Positions 13,401-25,300 of a stretch of 64,000 bases of DNA are shown here, piece by piece. The notes below the pieces were generated by a model that was not told the origin of the DNA, did not search any database, and saw only the letters and a program-made list of their open reading frames with translations. The position numbers and the translations under genes are program-made. This DNA is from Chromobotia macracanthus. Lineage: Eukaryota > Chordata > Actinopteri > Cypriniformes > Botiidae. Each line of letters opens with the position of its first letter. The stretch's first letter is position 1. Where the stretch lies: assembly GCA_036877525.1 (NCBI GenBank), contig JAZGTH010000071.1, positions 1,263,001 through 1,327,000 on the forward strand. Reading direction: 5' to 3'.

Positions 13401-16400
13401 GACTTGTGTGTTGTTTATGACATTCTTGTCGGTGGTAGATATGGAATTTAGGCTGAAGAAAGTGATCCGCCTTTAATACTGTCCTTGTTGTCCTCAAGGC
13501 TGAAGGTGATGCTAAAATAGAAAATGTTATTCTTAGTGGAATTATAGGAAATTATACATGTTAAATCTACACTGCAGCATCAAACTGAATCATTAATGTT
13601 GAAATAAGTTATACATATATATATATATATATATATATGAAACCTGTGCGATGACCTCACAGGTTGTGTTTTAAACATCACAGCGTCTCTGGGAAGTGTA
13701 GAAGTCACAGAAGTTATCATCTCTTTGAAAACAACAGCAGGAAAACAAATCAAACATTATTCTTACGACAAAAAATCCCACACTAACTTTTAACTATTTT
13801 AGGAAATAATCCCACACAAATTCAGTTTTATTTTATAATCCATGCAAGACGATTACCAATACTTTCCCATGAATATTTAAGAGAACTCTAATAACATTTA
13901 CAGAAATGTGTAATTCTAAATATTTAGATGCAGTTTGCAGAAATGTGAAGTTTATTAAAAGCAGTCAGTCTGTTGCTTAGTAGCAACACACAGGAACAAA
14001 ATGGAGATCATATGACTTTGAAATCAGATCCAAACTGAACCAGAGCAACCAATGACAATTAAAACCCACAAAATTCAACATTTAAGCCATTTTAAAATGG
14101 CAAAGAAGGGAAAATAAATGCAGATAATATTTCTTCAAAGACAAGAGGAGAACAATCAGGGAAGAAATAGTGATTACATTTTAATTAGTCTGTGAATTCA
14201 CCAAGAGCCTCAAACTTCATTAAACCAGCAATAAAACAATATGCAAAACCCATTTATGCTAACAGATGTAAATTGTAAGAGATTAATGTTGAGGAAACCA
14301 AATCCTACTTTCAGAAATAATCATTAATCACTGACGAAAAACCAGCACAAACAGACTTTTATGAAACAGTGGGTTTAAACACTTAAACACTTTCAAAGAA
14401 ATCAATCAAATACCACAGAAAGACCTGCTAATCACTCATTATGATGTTCACTGGTCATACAGTTATATGTTATACCAGTCATGACATTATACAACATCAA
14501 GGTTAGTAACTGATGGTGAAATGTAAATAAAATCCCAATTTGACCTTTTTTAGACCCATTTACAGACTGATTTCCCTAAAAACTCTCAACCAAAGGCGTG
14601 AGTTTTGGGCTGAACGTGCGGCTTTTCTGACCAATAACAGATGATGGGAGTGTTTTAGAAAATCGAGTGATTCAGTATTACCTTGACTGAAGCAGATGGA
14701 GCGGTAAATAGAGGAAGAGGAGGACGCCTGTGCCCCACCAACAGCCGAACCCGGGACATCACCCACCTGACAACAATAACAGCAGGGCTCCTCTAAGAGA
14801 AAGATCAAGCCGGTGGGATCAAAATAATGGGATTTATGTAGGTAGGATATTCGGATGGTTTTAAAATACCATAATAACAGGTACAGTGTGCAAATAAACA
14901 TGAAGAAGCCTCGAAAAATATTTAAAGGCAACATTTTTTCTTTAAAATTGAACCTATTTATTTCAGAATACATGTTCCTGATTTTATTGTGTGTGATTCA
15001 TGTGTTATTATAAACAATGTCTGTTTTTAAAAACACAATAATCACTGTTATTTAATGTCTTTATAACACTGAAGGACTGCAGACATGTTTTGTGATTCAG
15101 TCACTATCAGGATCTGGCCAGAGGGTGGCGCCATAACTCATGTTATTTTTGACCTGGTTGAAACATTCTTTCATTCGTTAGAGTCTATTACATAACAACA
15201 ATGTTAGCACACAAAATCATGTCTGGACAAGAGATTAGATCAAGTCACACCCAAGTCATTGTTTCAGAAGCATTTTTTCCAACAAGCTGAAAAACTCAGG
15301 TTAAGATGAAATGGGAAATCTTTTTTTTAATATACATAAAGTCTGCAAAATACCTTTTTTCTCTCCTTTGGTTTTCAGAACCTCCACAGTGTCCAGTTCT
15401 TTCTCTGTGGTGGTCGTACCGTCTAAACACACCTGTAGTGTCAAACAGAGAAGACTCATATATTCCAGCCCACCTCCTGTGAAACTCAGACACTACAGAA
15501 CCAAAACATCTGTGTGTTTTCTCCTAGCAAAGCAAATGCTTTATTTTTTTACAAATAGGACAGCAAAAAAACTGCTACAAAAACAGAACAAATGACAGAT
15601 TAACTGAACAGTCCAGTATAAGGAGAGAATCTTCAGTTAAAACCATCATACCACAGGGGCTGAGCTAGAACTTTAGTTCTGTAGTCTGGGATGATCCAAT
15701 TGGGGTTATTGGCCAGAGCGAGACAAGGAAGAGAGACAATGTGTTTGATGTCATCCAGCTGAGAAAAGAATTTTTCATGAATTTATCTGTGCTAAACAAA
15801 TAATAATGAAAAAAAACACATTATAGACACTTAAAATTGTGGCACAAAAACTACCTGCGCTAATCTGTTGCTGCTAAAATCCAAGTTAACTGAGTAAAGT
15901 TTAATGAGTAAAGTTTACTGATTCCAGCCAGAGTCTCGATCTGATTTCCATCCAGAGTCAGAGTCTGAATATTCTCCAGTTCAGTGTGAACACACCCTCC
16001 AGAACAGTCAGTTTGTTGAAGGATACGTCCAGATTAACCAAACTGTAGAAATGCTGCATCAAAATATTAGAAACACTTTAAAATCCACTGGTTCATTAAT
16101 TCACTAGAATTCAATACTGTAATCATGTGACAGTATGTGGAAATTGTCAGTGCATCACACCTGAAGATTCTCCACTGTAGTCAACATGTTGAGTGTAAAC
16201 ATGTAAGATCAAGGTAAGGTCAAGATCAAGAAATTCAACAACAGGAATCAGTTTCTATGGAGACACAAGGTCGAAATCAAAGACAACTGGTATTAATTCT
16301 GCATACAACAGAAACTCACGCCGTACGAAACTGAATCTGTAACTCACCACTGATTCGCCAGCGCAGAGGATGACGTTCCAGCTCATGCCCGAGTGCTGAG

Positions 16401-16465
16401 CCTCTTCCATCTGGGAATGATCGCAGTGACGGGAGAATCCGTCTCCATCCTGCTACTGCACAAAC
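10500..16465 (-). pseudogene. nisch: nischarin pseudogene (5'-truncated, intron-containing)
   Basis: Nischarin is a cytosolic/endosomal PX- and LRR-containing integrin alpha-5 and imidazoline-binding protein. Homologous segments appear in order on the minus strand: about 16448-16345 (PVTAIIP), 16055-15885 (LRRs; SLVNLDVSFNKL), 15762-15652 (IIPDYRTKVLAQ), 15435-15350 (TTTEKELDTVEVLK), 14830-14690 (weak), 13045-12855 (weak; end DSIAEA), 12295-12140 (VENEELR, TTACVLLSTRSIYFILHD), 11982-11858 (GLFDQYFRIVG), 11270-11124 (VPSPEPSELDFYSQFG), 11035-10900 (SSKVKFVYLSEVEIRDLTF) and 10890-10500 (end LLARHWEALCS then stop). I see frameshifts at about 16400, 16010, 15890, 10880, 10770 and 10635, and no PX-domain exons upstream. 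Introns are retained, so it is not a retrocopy. Segment identity comes from remembered human nischarin. Confidence 0.88.
15889..15918 (-). other. 14-bp tandem duplication breaking the nisch LRR exon
   Basis: On the plus strand tgagtaaagttta occurs twice in a row (unit of 14 bases). On the coding strand the first copy continues ...KLYS, and the extra 14 bases shift the frame before VNLDFSSNRLAQ, where human nischarin reads straight through (KLYSLVNLDLRDN). Removing one unit restores the alignment, so the duplication is itself the lesion. Confidence 0.85.
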
Positions 16466-17289
16466 TCACATGATTCCAGCACCAAAACTTCCAGTCAAAG
16501 ACACAGAGCAGATCATCAGTTAATACATCCACTTCCAGTGACAGTACAAGTGTTTCGAGCACAGAGCACAACACCTGAGCACAGACACAGATCACACACG
16601 TCATTCTTCACAGATCAGAACAGTGTAAGAACATAAACAAATCCAGCTGTTTCAGGAACTGCTTTGCCTGTTTATGACAATTAATTACTCCCTTCCCAGT
16701 ATTTTCATGCTGTATTACAAAAATATATGCATATTATTGTTATATATGTAAATAAATAAGTATAAATGTACAAGTATAAATGACGTCTTTCATTAATGTG
16801 AATGCATAATAGCAAACCCTTATAAAAGTGCTCTTCTGCCAGAGCTGCAGCAACCCACCGATTTGCTGAAAATAACAATAATCATGTTACACTTCTCATA
16901 ATATCAGCGGTGATGTGCTGTAATCTGTTAATATGACAGTGTTATCTAATGAAATCATCTTACTCAGGTACTGCACTGAGCTGTGATCAGCAGAAACACC
17001 GCTGACTCTCTGCTTCTCTTTCCCGTCACTGTAACTTCACTCAGAGGCGCTACAGTGAGAGGAAAGCTCGTCAGCAGCACAAACAGGCCTGCTGAGATGA
17101 GAGCATGAAGCGCTCACACAGATCATTAAGTGATCGTACAGGACGCTGGAGAAGACTTAACAAACCTCCACCCTCAGAGTCTAACCGAACGCCTCCATCT
17201 TTGTTTTGGTCAGTGAGCGCGAAGCCCCGCCCCCTCCGGAGACTGTAGCGCCCTCTGCTGGATGAAGAGATTATTTCATGAGCGATTTA

Positions 17290-17344
17290 TTATAATAATA
17301 ATGTGTGTGTGTCTGTGTGTGTGTGTGTGTATATCTGTGTGTGT

Positions 17345-17385
<41 letters not shown>

Positions 17386-17529
17386 TGTCTGTCTCTGTGT
17401 GTGTGTGTCTGTCTGTGTGTGTCTGTCTGTCTGTGTGTGTGTGTCTGTTTGTGTGTGTGTGTGTGTGTGTGTGTCTGTCTGTCTGTGTGTGTGTGTCTGT
17501 CTGTCTGTCTGTGTGTGTGTGTGTGTGTG

Positions 17530-17570
<41 letters not shown>

Positions 17571-17640
17571 CTGTCTGTCTGTGTGTGTGTGTCTGTGTGT
17601 GTCTGTCTGTCTGTCTGTGTGTGTGTGTCTGTCTGTCTGT

Positions 17641-17721
<81 letters not shown>

Positions 17722-17758
17722 CTGTCTGTGTGTGTGTGTCTGTGTGTGTCTGTCTGTC

Positions 17759-17837
<79 letters not shown>

Positions 17838-17840
17838 AAC
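17290..17840. repeat. 0.5-kb compound microsatellite (TG)n/(TCTG)n/(CT)n
   Basis: This is continuous alternation of tg runs, tctg runs and three long ct blocks (about 17530-17555, 17675-17710, 17790-17821). Open frames run through it on both strands, but they encode only CV/LS or TH/RE repeats and are artefacts. It sits between the broken 5' end of nisch and the CCER1-like gene. Confidence 0.97.
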
Positions 17841-18282
17841 ACAAACATCGACACTAAGAGGCGGAGCTCTGTTCTGAGAACAGCGTTAGTTTGTTCTCAC
17901 ATCTTTCACATACATCACGTATACACGCTCTCTTTGTCGTGGCAACATTTCTCAGCTGATCTGGCAGCTGTTGTGCTTTCGGTCCATACATGACAGAAAC
18001 GAGGAGTAGGGCAGCGGCAGCTGATCCTGGAACAGCAGTGGGGCGGACGCCTAAAGAGGAGCAGACCATTTCAGTATGACAGGGGTCGATGTTTCGCAGA
18101 AAACAATAATCTCTCCGCCGTTATTTGACGCGTAAAAACAGATGTGTGTTTCAAACTATAAATAATGTAAATCTATATAAGCAAATATTAATCATAATTC
18201 TTTACATTAAACTCAGACAACTCTGCTTAAGCATTAATAAAACACCCCTAAACTTTATCAGAGGTTTGGAGCGACCCGACGC

Positions 18283-18289
18283 TATAAAT
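18283..18289 (+). promoter_or_regulatory. possible TATA box of the CCER1-like gene
   Basis: The sequence tataaat lies about 420 bases ahead of the chosen start codon and is followed by a direct repeat (gactagttagtgaagaaca at 18342 and again at 18364). No transcription start can be fixed from sequence, and the distance would require a long 5'UTR or a first intron. Confidence 0.3.
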
Positions 18290-18702
18290 GCCCCACTGGA
18301 GACGGGCAGTTATAGATGTCAGCTGTCAGTGGAGGGTAGAGGACTAGTTAGTGAAGAACAGAAGACTAGTTAGTGAAGAACACTGTTGGTACTTAACCTA
18401 CGAAAACAAACTACAAGCTCATTTATTCACTCTCTGGACACTGAATGAGCTTTTGCGTCAAGCAAACACACAAAACGACGCTGGTAACTGGAAAGGCAGA
18501 GGAGGGGTGTGACTGATCTCAGATCAGTGCCAGACGCGCGTCAAGCTGCCTATACAGAGGGCACTGCGCCAGGCTATGTGCCATCCAAAGCCAGTGACCA
18601 AGAAAAAGTCGGAAAAGATTGTGAAAAGGTAGAAGACCGAGGAGGTGATCGTGTGGATCAGCCCTGAAGCGCGGAGACGATTATGTGAGAGCCCCGCGGC
18701 GC

Positions 18703-19338
18703 ATGCCCGACCCGGAGAAAATGTGCGGACGGGCCGCGATGAGCCAGTGGGAGGACCGCGGCGACAGATCCTCCATCAGGGAGACGGAGAGACCCCAGAG
18801 CGAGCCGAGGAGAGGCGGCGGGAACGGGTGGCAGAAACCGGGCAGGCAGCGGAGGAGAAGGGCGCACTACCCAGACGTGCGCAATAACCGCGCAAGACCG
18901 CCTCGGCTCCCGGGCGCAGTGCTTTCATTGCGCCCCGCGAACGTCAAAGGCAACCGAGCACCGGGCATGAGAGCCCCGAGGAACACCAACCAGTTCCTCA
19001 TGCATGAGAAGTATCAGATGATGCACATGAGATCGGACTCGGTGGGCACCGACAGCGGCTCCGACTGCGAGATGGACTTCGCGGATATGGACTCGTACCT
19101 GGGCGTGCTGGAGAACGCCAGGGGCGCGCTGCTGGACAGCCCGGATCTCACCTCCACACCCACATTTTACGCCCGACAGATGAACCCGCATCCGTCGTTC
19201 TCCTTCTTCAGCTTCGAGCAGGATGAAAGCCTGCAGTATTTCCCATCTGAAGATGACATGATGCAGAGTGAAGATTTCATGCAGAGGGACTTTAAAGAGT
19301 TCTGTAATACAGTGAACACTGTGGCACCCTGTTTTTAA
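18703..19338 (+). CDS. CCER1-like protein (intronless)
   Basis: One open frame of 211 codons from ATG 18703 to TAA 19338. It stays open upstream without another ATG; inner ATGs at 18721 and 18739 are alternative starts. The N-terminal half is basic and Arg-rich (RRGGGNGWQKPGRQRRRR). The centre has PGMRAPRNTNQFLMHEKY, which matches my memory of human CCER1 (PGMRAPPNTTQFIM) and faintly HEXIM (NTTQFLM). The C-terminal half is acidic and Ser-rich (DSVGTDSGSDCEMDFADMDSYLGVLENARG) and ends with an aromatic/acidic tail. The glutamate-rich region that names CCER1 is absent. There is no signal peptide or membrane segment; a nuclear location is inferred from the basic clusters. Function is not known. 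Coding DNA is markedly GC-richer than its surroundings. An AATAAA signal lies at about 19577. Confidence 0.75.
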   Translation: MPDPEKMCGRAAMSQWEDRGDRSSIRETERPQSEPRRGGGNGWQKPGRQRRRRAHYPDVRNNRARPPRLPGAVLSLRPANVKGNRAPGMRAPRNTNQFLMHEKYQMMHMRSDSVGTDSGSDCEMDFADMDSYLGVLENARGALLDSPDLTSTPTFYARQMNPHPSFSFFSFEQDESLQYFPSEDDMMQSEDFMQRDFKEFCNTVNTVAPCF

Positions 19339-19339
19339 G

Positions 19340-22300
19340 AGACCTGCCACAGGTGACATGTTTACACACTTCTGTGGACTGTCTTAAAGAACAAACTGTG
19401 TTGCTGGCAGTGTTGCAAGACATTTCTGTGTTTGTTTATTGTGTTATGAGTCTGTTATGGGAGGGGTGGTGGGCAAAGTAGGAGTGAGACGAGCCAGCCA
19501 ATCAAAATCGAGATCATTTGATCACTCATGATCAACACAGCAGTGGGTTTTACTGCAAAACTATGTGAACGTTTTCAAATAAATGGATTTTGATACACAC
19601 ATTGTCTATATGCTTATTATATGAACATTATTCACACAAATGTTACATTTCATATATACATAACATATTAACATAAACAAAATTACTCCTGTTCGAAAAT
19701 TAAACTTGATCTAGTTTGGCGATCTGACCTATAAATAAGTGACTGAACTGTAAATATAAGCTCTGAAGGAATTGTCAGTATTAATTCATATATGATTGAC
19801 GGTAACAATAACGTTGAAATAAAGCAATAGGTCTTCATGTTGACATGGTTTGTTATACATGATAAAGAATGTACGCGACACACTAATCTTAATATTTTAG
19901 GGTCACAGAAGAAGCCAAAGGAGACGCGCAATTGAAATGCAATGCAGAGTAACAGACATACACACACACACACACACACACCACACACCACACACAGTCT
20001 CCTGCTTAGTGAAGCAGTGCTGAGATCTGTCACAAGAACAATGCAATACTCATGAGACACGGTGTGTGTGTGAACACAAAGGGTGTCCCTTTAAAACTAA
20101 GTACCCAGCATCACTAATGGTTTCCGTTTCAGAGCACACAATGAGATCTTTAAATCTTCCTCAGTCCTGATATATGAGGCGTTCTAAACATTATATAGAC
20201 AATTTAAGGCCCCATGGATCACAAGACTGCAGAATACAGAAAGACTACAGATCGATGATCAGAAAAGAAGCCCTTCTAGTGAAAATAACCCTCAGTGTGT
20301 TTTTAAACAGTGTTACAGCCCCTTCCTGCACAGTGTGCCAACTGCATGTCACTTAATTGTGATGCAAATCCCTAAAGCCAAACTAAGTGTATTGTGAGAC
20401 ATGTTGAGTTCTATAGCTGCATTTCTGGTTCATTAACTGGTGATGAAAGAAATAAACAGTCCCAAAAAGAAACAGCAAGAATATAAACATGCAGGATTTC
20501 CAGCACTGAAGCTGACATGATTAATCACTATGTTTGTAGTTTCCATTGTTTAAAAATTCAGATATTACATGGAATAATTATACATTTATAACACTGCAGG
20601 ATTATTTATATGTTTATTGTTTATACGATTATTTATATATATTTATATGCAAATAAACAAACAAAAGAATTACAGTGAATCTCATGAAACCTGTCCAGGT
20701 TACATAAGAAATTATATTTTGTGTAAAGAAAATGAGATATCTTGATATCTTTATGCAAATATAATTTCTTATTTTAGGAATGAATTAGGAATGAAGAAAC
20801 TTGATCTTAAAAAAAGCTTCAATTTTAACTTCAGATGTTGATGTTCGTTCAAAAGTTTATTTTCCAGCTTCATTCAGTAATGAAGGTGTGTGCGTTATTA
20901 ATTATGAGAAACTTCAGGATTAAACCTGGTACACTAGAAACAGGATTTAGCTGCTTTATGTGTCAGACTACACAAAGTTACAAAGCTGCCCTTTGATCAG
21001 AGCTTAAGGTTGTGATGAAACATGTTTTACTGCTTATCAAGACTTAACTCAGCAGATGAGTTAATCGATAAACAATGTCATTTATAACATTTTATTCTGT
21101 GTATAACAACATAGTTTTAACATAACAACTACAAACTTTAGGGTAAAACATGTTTGCCAACTACTCAACAACATTGTGTTAAATAAACAAACATCAGATT
21201 CCCTGTTACTGTACATGACATTTTGCTCGGGTGATTTTTGATTGATTTGAAACTCTGAAATCTGGAAGATTCATATTCTGAAGAATAAAAGAATGTGATC
21301 GTGTGATTCTGAGTGCTGCAGGAGGGGAAAAACAGCAGCTGACAGACTGGAACAGAGAACACAAGATTATTCTGATCATATCAAACCTTGCTCTCCATGC
21401 ATGCCTCATTCTCCTCTTTATGTTTCATTATCTCTCAGGTTTGGCATGTTTACATGGCATGTTAAAAGTACGTTTTAGTGGACAGAGACTGTTTCAGCCG
21501 TCTGATCAGCCGTGAGAACATTATCCTATTTTTTCACTTTGGATAAAAGCATCAGTTGAATAAATATGTAAATGTCCAATCACATCTGCATACATTAATC
21601 AGATCGCCATGAGATATCTCTGTGCTTAAAATGACCAAATTTACATTATACAAACAAACTAGAGAGGCCAAATATAAACACATTGTGTTGCTTATAATTT
21701 CATATGAAAGAATGTAGACGTTTGTAAAGTAAAATCTCACTAGAAAGTTGAAAAGTTCACATTCACTCCTACATGCAAACTCAGAAAATGTGTGCTGTAC
21801 CTTTAAATGCCCTGGCCTCTCTTAAGGCAACAGTTCAGAGCTAGTGTGTGGGGGGGGGATGGTCCCTCTGAAAGGCCTGATCTCACTATAGAAACAAATC
21901 TGTGAGCCGTGTTGTAAATGTAGTGGCAGAGGCAAACAATCTCGTCCTGTTATGCTTTAACTGTATAATGACATGCCATAACATGCAGCTTGACTCAGAA
22001 CAGTTTGACAGGCCCAGCTGGTTATCAATACATCACAAATCCATCTCAACAGAGCAATGTCATAACATGACGCACTTGCAGAGTGTCTGAGCTCCACCAA
22101 AACTGTCATTGATTCTGCACACTCTTTCAAACAAAAAGGTTCTTCTTAGGTTCAGTGAAGAACCCTCTGCTGAAGAAACATTTTTCACTGTATGCTGTTC
22201 TTGAGTTGGCCATATAGTTAATAATGGCTGTATAAATAAATATTAAAAAAGTCATTGGTTTAAAATAATAAGGTGTGTGAGGCTATGAATTGTGAAAACT

Positions 22301-25300
22301 GTCATTTCTCAGGGCGTTATCTAACTATATCTGTGACTAACTGTTTGTTTAAACATGAATTAACACTAAATACTAAGAATGAGCAATTGCTACTAATAAT
22401 GTTGAGCTGACAACCAGAGATCTTCTTAAAATTACTGACACAAAGTAAGGTAGTTTAAGTTAGTCAGATGTTTCCTTCTTCAAACCTTAACAGACAAGAG
22501 AACTGAGTCAGTTTTCCTGACTGGTGTGTAGCTTAAATTCACTATTTTACGTCACTTTATAGCGTCTGACAAACGCATCCGTGTAAATATGAGCTTTGAA
22601 TGACTCGCAAACAAAATAATTGTAAACAATCCTGTTAAAATAACAACAAAAGCAACATGGATAAGATAAGACGCAGCCCACAGACTGCTGATGTGGATCT
22701 GCTAAAGACACTGAGCAGGATTATTCAGAGATCATGATATAAAAGCATTTAATCCCAACTCTCTCTCAGTGCTTAATCTCTCAACAGTCCCACATTTAAC
22801 ATCTCCTCAGTAAGATCTTCTCTCCCTCAGAGATGATTCTTACAATAAAGAAGCACCTACACACAGTAAATGCTGATGTCAGTTTACAGGGTCATTTTCA
22901 CTTTAAATGATTAAAAATTGATTTCTAGGAAGTATGCAGAACGACTGTGTTTGTGATTTCTGCATAACTTGTTTATCTCTCCTGACTGTATGAGTGTAAC
23001 AGGATACACAGCCCTTAATTCAGGTTCAAACCCTTGAGCTAATAAACCCAACCTGTATACACAGGCATACTGGAGTGTTGCTAATTTTAGCTTCAGTCAA
23101 CACTGTCCTACTTCCCTTTTCATGTTGTCTTTTTGTGCCAAATACTTTTTTTTGCACAAATACGGAGGTTTGAAGAGAGAGAGATTTCTGTCAGTCCAAA
23201 AACAGACTGTGTACATTCCTGCCCTGACACACTAACTTGATTACCGAAGCCAATCAGAGAGCAAGAAGCCTTTAAAATGTCCGTTGATGACCATCCCTCA
23301 CGTTAGCGTCATCCAATCACAGAAGGGTCAGATGATATCTGTCACTGAGTCAAACAAGTGCCCTCAGAAGTCAGGAGGGTGGAATGGGGTGGGATTTGTG
23401 GAACAGAGGGTGGAGTGTTTGGGGCTGAAGAACACACAAGACCTTCAAGTATGGAAAAGTACAGACTTCTGAAAGTTTTTTAAAGAGTTAAAGCAGGATG
23501 GTGGATTATTGCAAAGCACATAAAAGTCTTATGCAATGTGGAATCTGTTAGTATTTGCTGCAATGGATTCTGACAATGCTGAAGCCACTGAAAAATGTCA
23601 TTGCTCACACATTGCTCGTTTATATCTCGTGAGACGTGATTCTTTTAATGATCAACTTTGTCTCAGAGGCTTCTCCTAACATTCATTTGAATAAATAAGA
23701 ACAGAAACAAATAAGAAAGTTGCTGCGGTAAAGTTTAGAGACATAAAATGAAGACAAATCTGAGCATCGTATGAAACACTGATGTGGTCTCTATAACTCT
23801 AGAAGTGACACGTGTGAGAACTGGCGTCTGTTTCTCAGGAGACAGCTGAGCACATCAGATCTCCATTTCATTTCTTTAACTCATTGCTGTTTAGGAGAAA
23901 CTATTTTTAATGCACAACCAATCAGCTTCTTTGTCTGTTTCTATAACAACATGCCATCCAAACCATTTTAGTGCATGTGTTGTGTAGGTTTTACCCACAA
24001 TCCCCTCTGTTTATACTGGCAGGCGTGTACGTGTCATCGGGGGGATGGGCTGTTCTTCTGGTGGGGTCATGTGACCTGCCTTTAAAGCCCAGTGGAGCGT
24101 TAGCAGCAGATAACCAGAGCTATGAATGAAGTAACAGTACATATTTCTTTCCAGCGTGCTTCACTTCCTCCTCACCCGAAATAAAACTCCCTCAGTCATA
24201 AAGTCATCAGTTTATTTCTAAAACTCCCTCGGTCATAAAGTCATCAGTTTATCTCTATCCATCACAGAGTTTGCTAAAACTGTTCTAAAAAGACGTTTAG
24301 CTTTTCTTGAAAACTGCAAGAACAACAACAATGGAGATATTCAAATGTATGGATCATACAGTGGAATACTGATGCTAAAATGAAAAATAAAAAACTGTAG
24401 ATCTTCCATCCCCCTTCACTCATGAAATCTTCAGTATTTGGGTTACTTCAGTGTCAGCCGTAGTTGTTCAAAACAAAAGGGACTTTGTCTGATGTTGGAT
24501 CTGCTCTTAAAATAAAGAGTACAGTGGGAATCAAAAATAATTTAGTGGCACACCTTTTAAAAGCTCCAAGACTGGCATTTTATTCTCTAGTTCTTTAAAA
24601 AATGCCCTTGGACACAAGACATATCTAAGGATGCAAATCATTTGGGTGGGCTCCTTAGACTTGACCTGGTACACAACCATCCAGAACTGTCAAAATGTCC
24701 TAAATACATTCAGAACCTCATAGCAACACCCTGGTTACGGCCCACAATGACTTGGGCAATGACTTGCACAGGTGCTCTCCTTTAGAACATGTAAATTGCT
24801 AATCTTTTATCTACTCTCAGGATTCATTGTCTAAATCAAACTATAACCGTGAATGATTGAAAATAAAGAACTGGAAAGTGCGCTAGCAACAGAAACTTTC
24901 AGCAGAAGCAGTTTTCGAGAGATTATGTCACAGCAGGGCAGAAGCGGTTGTGACGTCACAGTGAAACATAAAACCACAGCGTCCTGTTTACACACAGAAC
25001 ACAGTGTACGTGTGTGTAACTCACAGAGATGTGCTGCTGTGACTATAGTAATCAAGCCCATTGTCAGTCTAACAGAATCAGTGTAACACAGCCCGGCCCG
25101 GCCCCCAGGAGTCTGTTTCCTCATTGTGTGTGCTGCATTTACAAACATGCACATTTAAGGTTATATCAACCCAGTTACCCACATAATTGTCCCTTCAAGT
25201 CAGAATAAGCCCCCAATAATTTAACAAACACAAGGCTTGTAATGTCAGATTAAACTGTAAAACCTGCTATTATCCTCAACACTTCTGACAGCATAATTAT

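Noticed and set aside
17262..17993. Long open frames on both strands (about 180-240 codons)
   Set aside because: They translate a TG/TCTG/CT microsatellite into CV/LS or TH/RE repeats.
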